A stretch of 64,000 nt of DNA, from the NCBI GenBank assembly GCA_033558025.1, contig JAUCEF010000001.1, forward strand, positions 3,782,001 through 3,846,000, in the 5' to 3' direction. The DNA comes from Phytophthora sp. 'mugwort' (taxonomy: Eukaryota; Oomycota; Peronosporomycetes; Peronosporales; Peronosporaceae). Shown here piece by piece: positions 58,001-64,000 of the stretch. The position numbers and the translations under genes were made by a program. The notes beneath the pieces were generated by a model. That model had not been told where the DNA came from and searched no databases. It worked only from the letters and a program-made list of their open reading frames with translations. The stretch's first letter is position 1; each line of letters begins with the position of its first letter.

Positions 58001-58665
58001 CGTCTCGTCACGTGGTTCAGTCCTAGATCCAATTCATAGTACACGAGCGTCTTGACTGCGTCTTTAGCTGCTTGACCACTTGGATCAGCGTCTGCTTCGG
58101 CGTAATCCAGCTCGAGACAGGCGAAAATAGGGTTCTCAAAGCCCACATCGAGCCCCACGATGCTAAAGTGGATCGCGTTCGAGCGATGCGCCTCTAGCGG
58201 CGACGAGATTGTGAGGCGACTGGATGCGTCGCGGTTCATAACATAGACAAGTTTCTGCTTCTCCACAGCGCCGATCATGACAGCGCGGCCCTTGGGGTCG
58301 GCGGCCAGATACTGACCAGGAGTGATACGTCTGCACCCGGTCTTGCCGTAAGTTTCGCTCTGTCGGGCCTCAAACTGGCTAGCGTTAGGGTTCACTTCGA
58401 GTACGACGATCTTTCCCGAGTCCGAGCCTACCACGAGGTAGTCCCGCTCTCCACCGGTCAAGCGGAAGGGCTGGAGGGCACGCACAACCCCAAAGACTTG
58501 CGTGGAGATGACGACCTCGAGACGCCCCGTTTCGTCCGGACGCAACAGCTGCAGCACGTCGCCGCGCGCCACAACAAACTCCTGCGCTTGGGACGCCGAG
58601 AAGTTGCCGTACACGGCCAAGTGCACGCCCGTGGGCGGCTGCAGCGTCAGGTTCAGGAGGTGCAT
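55072..58665 (-). CDS. SF3B3: splicing factor 3B subunit 3 (SF3B3/SAP130/Rse1)
   Basis: An intronless 1197-residue ORF, close to the 1217 residues of human SF3B3. It is a triple beta-propeller protein of the U2 snRNP SF3b complex, which helps position the branch-point helix in the nucleus. Residues 1-200 follow the family almost without gaps: NLTLQPPTGV, GNFSASQAQEFVVARG, VVGSDSGKIVVLE, RRITPGQYLAADPKGRAVMIGAVEKQKL, LEAHRSNAIHF and ENPIFACLELDYAEAD. The C-terminal region keeps DKFGNVFVSRLPS and the CPSF A/DDB1-type fold. The related DDB1 and CPSF160 are less likely because the N-terminal pattern is SF3B3-specific. Confidence 0.97.
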   Translation of the reverse strand: MHLLNLTLQPPTGVHLAVYGNFSASQAQEFVVARGDVLQLLRPDETGRLEVVISTQVFGVVRALQPFRLTGGERDYLVVGSDSGKIVVLEVNPNASQFEARQSETYGKTGCRRITPGQYLAADPKGRAVMIGAVEKQKLVYVMNRDASSRLTISSPLEAHRSNAIHFSIVGLDVGFENPIFACLELDYAEADADPSGQAAKDAVKTLVYYELDLGLNHVTRRWSEQVVRTANMLVAVPGGGDGPGGVLVLGENTVQYKNEGHPELTCAIPRREGEHRDILIVSAATHKQRDLFFVLLQSELGDLYKISLDYAGNTVEEIKIQFFDTVPVASSMCITKTGLLFCASEFSNHYLFQFLSIGEGDNTAKCSSLAMDPTEFSTFPLRKLTNLALASSSPSLSPVTQLLVDDLANEQTAQMYALCGNSNRSSLRVLRHGLPITEMAASALPGVAKAVWCLKESFSDPYDKYIVVSFEDATLVLEVGETVEEVAQSGFLRDHGSLLVALLEDDSKLQIHTNGIRHVPKFQPVTEWKAPGKKVIEHCAANSRQVVISLAGGEIIYFELGQSGELAEKGKLDLGFEVCSLDLGEVPEGRQRFQFMAVGSWDNTVRILSLDPNELFRQKSTLALTSHPHTLCLAQLQNESSTLDSEHSSQALFLSIGLDNGILQQSLIDPITATLTDSRSRFLGTNPVKLFRVAVEGKRSILALSSRAWFSYFHQTRRHLTPLSCELLSYASSFNSEQCPGGIVALTNEGMKILTVDQLGDTFNQQKCNLRYTPRKAVIHSPSRRLVVIESDHNEYGAAYKRQHRLQIPDLRSVNDQDDEAEDEMNDALLFPRGPLPTEKDKWASCVRIIDPVSCQTVVCEELDVDERARSIAACVFHDRGGEAFIIVGTVKNMQLHPQKTSAGGYLRVYRVVEGMQLVLVHTTEIDDIPHAMCEFQGRLLVSVGRALRIYDLGKKKMLRKCENRNFPSILVELKAAGDRIYASDMHESFHFVKYKKDENQLVIFADDCVPRFITSSVLLDYDTLCGADKFGNVFVSRLPSEVSDEIDNPAGNRILWDSGLLNGAPNKLEQVAQFHVGDVVTSMVRTSLVPGGIEAIIYATILGRIGALIPFASREDVDFYTHLEMYMRQEQPPLCGRDHLSYRSYYIPVKNVTDGDLCEQFSTLSVEKQASVAEDLDRTPAEVLKKLEDIRNRLL

Positions 58666-59048
58666 GACACTTGATACTTACTTGGACTGTATGGTCTGAA
58701 AGGGGGGAATATGAACATGGTGTGAGGTACGTATATCTATGTGGCGCACATAGGACACGTTCATTTCAACTTGAAAGTGGTGAGTGTGCATATGTCTGCT
58801 CCATTCTCGACGCCCTTCCCACTGTTTCGTCGCTTGGTTTGGGGTCCCGTAGCTGCTCGTGAAGCTGAAGAGAATACGGCAAACACGGGCATTCTCGTCC
58901 CACTCTTCACACTGAGCGTTTTGGAGTCGTACCGCTGAGACGGGTACATACAGTTGGGACGAAGTCAAGACTTGGAAAGTTCCCGACGTTATGTCACCGC
59001 ACGTCACTCTTCATCTGCTGGTTTACTAACCGTCATAAGTAATTTGCG
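58666..59048. other. intergenic region between divergent genes
   Basis: About 380 bp between the SF3B3 start (-) and the small coiled-coil gene (+). No initiator-like motif was identified and no ORF is supported. Confidence 0.5.
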
Positions 59049-59774
59049 ATGGAACGCAAGGAACGCAAGCGCAAGGCTCAAGAAATCACAGAGTCGCCTC
59101 GATTCGTGTCGGAGAAGATTAACGAACTAACTGTCGCGTTGGCAGAAAGTGACGCGATACTGCGGAAGGAGATCAGCGACCTGCGAGATGAGGTTGGCAG
59201 GCTGGAGAAATATTTGACGGACAAGAACGAGGAATGCAACCGCCTCCAGGCCGAGGTCGACTTTCTTCATCCTGACGCGGTAATTGATCGGATCCGGACG
59301 AAACTTTGGTACCATGGTGACCTCAGTGTGCTCCGCAGGGCAATTGAACCACGGACACGTGTGCTACGAAGTATGGAAGGGCGGAGTGATCGTTGTCTGT
59401 TCCTTTGCAGTACTCCGACCAAGAAAGGGGGCAGTAAGGCGCCGATGAACGGAGTCAGAGCAATTGATTTCTCGCCGAAGCATGAGAGTGAGGAAGCGTC
59501 GATGCCAACAACAGCGACAGCGGAACCCGTTGGCATGAACGCTGAAGATAGCACGAACGCTGAAAAAAAGCAGCAGGAGAGTGACGAAGAGTTCGTCAGC
59601 GTCCCACCAGCGTCCGAGATTGATGCACAAGCCAAGTTATCATCACAAAAAGAGGCCACGAACGGCGCAGTGGCTCAGCAATCCCCCAACATTGACGCTA
59701 TGAACGAAGCAGTGACTCAGCCATCCCCCAACATTGACGCTATGACCGACGCGCTTATGGATTGTGCGGCGTAA
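59049..59774 (+). CDS. small coiled-coil protein, function unknown
   Basis: An intronless 241-residue ORF beginning MERKERKRKAQEITESPRF, with a basic N-terminus that could act as a nuclear signal. Residues about 20-80 are a strong coiled coil (EINELTVALAESDAILRKE-like heptads ending at RLQAEVDFLHPD). The rest is acid- and Ser/Gln-rich and probably disordered. Near the C-terminus a 42 bp tandem duplication (59661-59702, 59703-59744) repeats SPNIDAM. No family was recognised. The ORF is clean and the coding character continues to the stop, so it is likely real. Confidence 0.65.
   Translation: MERKERKRKAQEITESPRFVSEKINELTVALAESDAILRKEISDLRDEVGRLEKYLTDKNEECNRLQAEVDFLHPDAVIDRIRTKLWYHGDLSVLRRAIEPRTRVLRSMEGRSDRCLFLCSTPTKKGGSKAPMNGVRAIDFSPKHESEEASMPTTATAEPVGMNAEDSTNAEKKQQESDEEFVSVPPASEIDAQAKLSSQKEATNGAVAQQSPNIDAMNEAVTQPSPNIDAMTDALMDCAA
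59661..59744 (+). repeat. 42 bp in-frame tandem repeat
   Basis: Two units, each ending in the exactly shared CCCCCAACATTGACGCTATG, encode QSPNIDAM-type repeats within the coiled-coil gene. They stay in frame. Confidence 0.75.
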
Positions 59775-60223
59775 AATGATGCGAGTTGTCGGGCTCTACA
59801 AACCATTTTATTGATGTATTTTTAAGTGAATTTTAGCGGCAGGAATATTATTTCTGCGTCAAAGTCATTCCTCGATGATGTTTTTAAAAACGTAAAAATT
59901 TATCGATACATAGGCCTGGAGAATATTAAAGTATACTTCTGGCGCTTGTACTATTGACAGGATGTTGTATTAATACTATCGACAGGAAGAGATATCGCTA
60001 TACCGTACTGTAGACATTAAAATTAAGGTTTTTGTAACGCATTTTTCTCGCTTCAAGCTCAGACTTCAATGTTTGATAGGTGTATGTCAAAAGTAGGAAG
60101 AGACGGCGCTTAGCCAGCCCTGCCACAAAACTGACCACGCTATTGTTGGTCTCGGCCTTCAACGCTAATTCACTTCCCATCTTGCTGCAGACGACGAAGG
60201 AAAGAACCTAAAAAACTCATACG
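59775..60223. other. intergenic region, 450 bp
   Basis: AT-rich sequence downstream of the coiled-coil gene and upstream of the EF-hand kinase. It contains a possible small ORF at 59998-60180 on the minus strand, listed separately. No core promoter motif was identified. Confidence 0.5.
59998..60180 (-). CDS. possible 60-residue small protein
   Basis: An ATG-initiated 60-codon frame (MGSELALKAETNNSVVSF...) diverges from the EF-hand kinase start, with only 43 bp between. Its middle segment LFLLLTYTYQTLK is hydrophobic enough to be a short membrane helix, and the C-terminus is basic. No family was recognised and no splice sites are evident. The ORF may be chance. Confidence 0.25.
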   Translation of the reverse strand: MGSELALKAETNNSVVSFVAGLAKRRLFLLLTYTYQTLKSELEARKMRYKNLNFNVYSTV

Positions 60224-62903
60224 ATGGGGAATTCTCCGTTGTCTCGGGAATTCTCCGGCCGTCGCTTGTCGTTGGAAGAGCGCGAGGCCATGAAGCGCTT
60301 TGGTGACGAAGAGATCCGACTGCTTCGTGAAACATTCAAGGGGCTGGCCAATGGCAGAGATGGCATTAGCGTGGACAAGGAGACGTTTCTCAAATGTTTT
60401 CCCATGCGTGGACTACTGGGCGAACGGTTGTTTGAGGTCATCGACAAGGACGGCTCGGGATCCATTCATTACAATGAATTTGTCTATGGGCTGGCGATTC
60501 TCTTCCGAGGTTCGCGAAAGGAGAAACTCAAATTCATTTTTGACCTCTACGACCTCAGCGAGTACGTCTTGATGCATAGAAACTAAGCGATATTTTCTTT
60601 CTAACTTTTGGCGTCGTCTAGGGCTGGCTCGATATCACGCCACGAACTATTGACGATGCTGCATCAGTTCCCTGAGTCGGCGTTGGAACTAATCAAGCCA
60701 AAGTCAGAGGAGCCCAACAATGCTCCAGAAATGCCTTCTCCAGGCAAAGTTGTGCGTTCAAACGAGAGTTTTATATATATGCTAGTTTTTAGTATTCGAT
60801 TTTACTACGTCTGACTCGGTATGTTTTCCTACTTAGATGGAAGAGGTCGAGGCTTTAGTGGATTTAGCCTTTCCGTCATCTTTCGCTTCCAACACTCGCC
60901 TTAGTTTTGACCAGTTTTGTCATTGGTGTGAGAACACGCCAGGAGTTACGAACGTAAAGTCATTCGTAGACATTTCTTGGGGGAATAGTATTAGTGGAGT
61001 TTACTATACGATTTGTTGTTATATTTTTCGCAGTTTCTGATGAGTGTCCTGCCTGCGGAAGATCAAGCAATGAGGGATGGTAGCCTTAGCCCTCGTGGTA
61101 TCAGTGGAGCCCCCGTTACTCCAGTTGACGGGTATGTCTCCACATATTTTTTAAAGATTTTAGCGAGTTCTAACAAGCATTTTTTTGCGATGTTACAGAT
61201 CCAATTTGCAGCCTGGAAGTCCCTGCCCCGTGGAGCACGTGCCACTCCGCAAGAAACGCAACTCGTTTGCAAACCTACACGTCAAGTACGTTGAACAAAT
61301 TACATTTGAATTATTAAAAAGTTTAATTCTCGTGATATTTTTTTTTACAGCCGACCAGCAGCGAAAGCGAACGCGATTTCTTCAGTGGATACAGGGAACC
61401 GGAAAGAGCTGGAAAAGACTCGCAACCTGCTCCAGGAAGCAAAAAATTCCTGTACTATCGAGAGTGTGACTTGCAAGCTCCAAGCTGCGTTAGTTGAAGT
61501 AGATCGCCTGCTCTCGTTGAATACTGGGACTCCAACGACTGCCACGTCGGTATCGAGATGTGGCTCCTTTACTAGTTCGGGTGGAAGTCCCACACCTTCA
61601 CAGGCATTGGACGAGTTAGCAGGAGCCGTATTAGTGGAAGATTCCAGCTCCGTGTCGGGAGATTTGTGGAAGCGCGGCTTGCGTCTACGGAAAATGATCA
61701 AGCGCCACTACGTCTTACAAGGCAATTTCCTCTACTATTATGCGTACGTATTATGGTAATTGGCAGTTACTGATTCTACCGAGCTGAAAAACATTGTATG
61801 ATTTGTCCTATAGCTCTCCAGATGACACGGCACCTCGCGGCGTGACGTTCCTTAGCGACTGTTATGTGGACGTGCAGCCAGTACAAAGCGAGATCGTGGA
61901 GAAAGGAAGACACTACTACGGTATTGATATTGTGCCGGAGCCGAGCAGTTCTCGCGAGAAACGTACCGTGTTTGCCCGTTCTCTTGAAGCTCAGAAACGT
62001 TGGGCAGCGGCACTACGTCAGGCTACGGACAAAACCTCAATTGAAGAAGTGTACGAAGTTGGCGCACAGCTTGGACGTGGACGGTTTTCCAAAGTATGTG
62101 AAGCCACTCACAAGCGCACGGGCGTCAAGTCGGCAGTCAAGATCATTGATAAGAGCAAGTTACAAGCCACCGAGAAGGAGCTGCTACGCACTGAGATCGC
62201 CATCTTGAAGCTCGTTCATCATCCCAATATCATTCGTCTGTACGATGTGTACGAGGATCGACAGTACATTTTCATCGTCACGGAACTGGTATCAGGTGGA
62301 GAATTATTCAATCGGATCGTGGGTCGCGCCAGATACACGGAAGCTGAGGCTCGTCTTGTCATGCGCCCGCTACTCGAAAGCGTCAACTACTTGCACCGCT
62401 TGGGAATCGTTCATCGAGATCTCAAGCCCGAGAATATTCTCTGTGGTGAGGCCTTGACGGACCTCAAGATTGCCGACTTTGGCCTCTCCAAGCTCGTTCA
62501 CCCCGAGGAACTCATGAAAATGCCTTGCGGGACGCTCAATTATGTGGCTCCAGAGGTACTAGCTCTAGTAGGCTACGGTCGTGAAGCCGATATCTGGTCT
62601 CTCGGAGTCATTTTGTATCTATTGCTTCGCGGTGAACTTCCTTTCTACGGCAAAGCAAAGAGTGAAGTCATTCAGAAGACTTTACACGCTGAAATTAACC
62701 TCGAGACGGATGCAGCCTGGAGAAGTGTAGCCCCAGCAGGGAAGGCGCTGCTGCGTGGCTTGCTCACGAAAGACCCAGCACGCCGACTTACAGCCCAAGA
62801 TGCTTTACTACACGAATGGTTCTCGGTCAAGTCGCCACGACCCTCAATAAACAGTGCGACGGGGGGCGGTTTGGTAGCGACGCCACCAAACGATAGACAT
62901 TAG
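60224..62903 (+). CDS. EF-hand / PH / CAMK-type protein kinase fusion
   Basis: Seven exons (60224-60561, 60622-60748, 60837-60953, 61034-61131, 61199-61285, 61351-61743, 61814-62903) give 749 residues. MGNSPLS fits an N-myristoylation signal. Residues about 30-200 form a calcineurin B/NCS-like EF-hand module. One loop is canonical (DKDGSGSIHYNEF, from about residue 74); another is weaker (DLSEAGSISRHEL); the rest are degenerate. A PH domain follows at about 355-457 (LWKRGLRLRKMIKRHYVLQG through EAQKRWAAALRQA). The C-terminal kinase (about 465-735) is CAMK-like and complete: LGRGRFSKV, AVKIIDK, HRDLKPENI, DFG, VAPEVL. Inferred role: calcium- and membrane-lipid-regulated serine/threonine kinase. 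The arrangement differs from plant CDPKs, where EF-hands follow the kinase. Confidence 0.92.
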
Positions 62904-63079
62904 CATCGTATCGACAAGTTGCTAGCCTTCTCTTTATCAAATATATTTGATCGTAAATATTACAGCTCGACTACGAGTTCTTCGGCTTTGATAATCCAAG
63001 GAGTCCTCTAAGTCATATAGATATCGGCTAATCGTTTGTATCGGACGTAGCTCTGCGATCGCGCACGCAGCAGCTTTTC
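62904..63079. other. 3' flank of the kinase gene
   Basis: Short AT-rich stretch that likely contains the kinase 3' UTR. No feature is supported. Confidence 0.4.
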
Positions 63080-63557
63080 GTCGTTCTCCACTTTGTCTTT
63101 CTGAGCCTCTTGAACTCTCTGGGTGTTGAGAGCTGCACCGAACGGCTTATTGATAAGCAGAAGGCTCTTGACCAGCGGCTCGAACGGTCTGCAGTGGCTG
63201 GCGAAGAGAAGTTGGACCGACTGCATTCTCTTCTTGTCCAACAACAGCAAGAATTGCAGCTCAAAGCGAAGGAGCAGCACGAGGAAATGTAAAGGAGCAG
63301 CAGGAGGCTTTGACGCAGAAATGAACGAGCTCAAGGTGCAGGAGGAGCTTTTTCAAAAGCGCAAGAGCCGAGCGGTCGAGAAAAAGAGCATCGTTGTGGA
63401 TGCATTTGAGAGTTCCACAGGAGCTGAGAAGGTCGTAGTCCCCGATAGGCCGACGGCTTGTCCATACGACCAAGCACCAGTTCTTGGGCCAGAACAGCGT
63501 ACTGACCTTCTTACAGCCGATATGCAAGGCGACGTCGCGATCTTCGAGGAAGTATAG
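63080..63557 (+). pseudogene. broken coiled-coil gene fragment
   Basis: Three successive plus-strand frames together read as one Gln/Glu/Lys-rich coiled coil. The first (63110-63292) contains RLIDKQKALDQRLER and LQLKAKEQHEEM, the second (about 63290-63320) VKEQQEALTQK, the third (63320-63557) MNELKVQEELFQKRKSR and ends DMQGDVAIFEEV. The changes of frame near 63290 and 63320 indicate two small indels, or a much longer intron structure I cannot see. There is no ATG with a good context. The parent family is unknown; it could be related to the next gene. Confidence 0.5.
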
Positions 63558-63827
63558 GACCTGTATGCTGAAGACCTATTTGCATCGCGACGGTGAAGTG
63601 CAGCAAACCGAGCAATCATAGATCGTCATCACCTTGAAGCGGCATCTTAGGCGTTCTCCAGTGCTGATTGTCTCCGTCCGCCTGACAATTGTAGTGCATC
63701 TCTAGTGCCAGCAGTTTCTTCACAGGAGTTATCCGTCAGGAAGCGATTGAGAGGGGCATGGAGGTCTTCCACTTTGGACTCACTGACAATATTGTAACGC
63801 AATATTTTATTTAGCCTTGCGTTTTGT
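63558..63827. other. intergenic region
   Basis: Holds the 5' flank of the gene beginning at 63828. AT-rich near 63790-63820. A 99-codon minus-strand frame overlaps it but is probably the shadow of the coding start. Confidence 0.4.
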
Positions 63828-64000
63828 ATGCTCCGTACATTGCGATCGCCCAGCATGACGCTGCACGACGAGCTCAAGAAGCTGCAAACTCTGGCTACGC
63901 AGCAATGGGAGCAGCGTACCACTGAGCTCCGCAGCATTGCCGACAACTCGCACGAGCTGCTCCATAACCCGTCGACCCCCGTGGTCTGTGGCGCTTTCGC
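63828..64000 (+). CDS. start of a helical/coiled-coil protein (partial)
   Basis: An open frame begins MLRTLRSPSMTLHDELKKLQ and runs off the window after 57 codons. A second in-frame ATG lies at 63855. The visible part is helical (LATQQWEQRTTELRSIADNS) and then changes to a Pro/Val-rich segment. No family was recognised. Coding is supported by codon use and by the lack of stops, but only a short piece is visible. Confidence 0.45.
   Translation, partial: MLRTLRSPSMTLHDELKKLQTLATQQWEQRTTELRSIADNSHELLHNPSTPVVCGAF

Overview
The window looks like nuclear DNA of an oomycete, most probably a zoosporic Phytophthora-like species. Its genes are dense and sit on both strands. Introns are few, short (about 65-150 bp) and GT-AG, with donors of the form GTRNGT. 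TCATTYYC initiator-like motifs lie 15-35 bp before some start codons. The gene families are typically eukaryotic (cohesin SA, SF3B3, HUWE1, SEC22, PIG-H, proteasome beta), and old retroelement pieces fill the gaps. A dynein-2 light intermediate chain points to a flagellated stage. The species cannot be named from this sequence. No rRNA, tRNA or CRISPR array was found.

Layout. 1-2.1 kb: decayed Ty3/gypsy-type gag. 2.2-3.4 kb (+): C2-domain membrane protein. 4.1-6.2 kb (-): long coiled-coil protein of unknown role. 6.2-7.9 kb: gene-free, with palindromes and an inverted repeat. 7.9-9.4 kb (-): TKL/RAF-like kinase. 9.4-12.5 kb: largest gene-free stretch. 12.5-13.8 kb (+): Dim1 rRNA dimethylase. 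14.1-17.2 kb (+): kinesin-14. 17.3-22.1 kb (-): cohesin SA/Scc3. 22.3-24.6 kb (+): secreted GH3 beta-xylosidase-like enzyme. 25.4-28.1 kb (+): DDX27/Drs1 helicase. 28.3-40.8 kb (-): giant HUWE1/TOM1-type HECT ligase. 41.2-43.3 kb (-): threonine-deaminase homologue. 43.3-46.4 kb: repeat island with a dead LINE. 46.4-47.7 kb (+): mucin-like type I membrane protein. 48-55 kb: compact cluster of CDC123, SEC22, dynein-2 LIC, proteasome beta-4, an AlkB-like oxygenase and PIG-H. 55.1-58.7 kb (-): SF3B3. 59.0 kb (+): small coiled-coil protein. 60.2-62.9 kb (+): EF-hand/PH/CAMK-type kinase fusion. 63-63.6 kb: broken coiled-coil gene. 63.8 kb to the end (+): start of another gene.

Most genes are unrelated housekeeping functions: ribosome biogenesis (Dim1, DDX27), splicing (SF3B3), translation initiation (CDC123), proteolysis (HUWE1, PSMB2), trafficking and GPI anchors (SEC22, PIG-H), and cytoskeleton or chromosomes (kinesin-14, dynein-2 LIC, SA). 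They are not operons, but several pairs are divergent or convergent with gaps of only 70-210 bp.

The two most noteworthy genes are these. The threonine-deaminase homologue has asparagine where the PLP-binding lysine should be, plus other active-site changes, yet keeps its regulatory ACT region and seven clean introns, so it may be a pseudoenzyme. The EF-hand/PH/kinase protein has an N-terminal glycine that may be myristoylated, and it puts in one chain a calcium sensor, a PH domain and a kinase that plants keep on separate CBL and CIPK proteins. All exon boundaries were placed by eye from splice signals, reading frame and family conservation.
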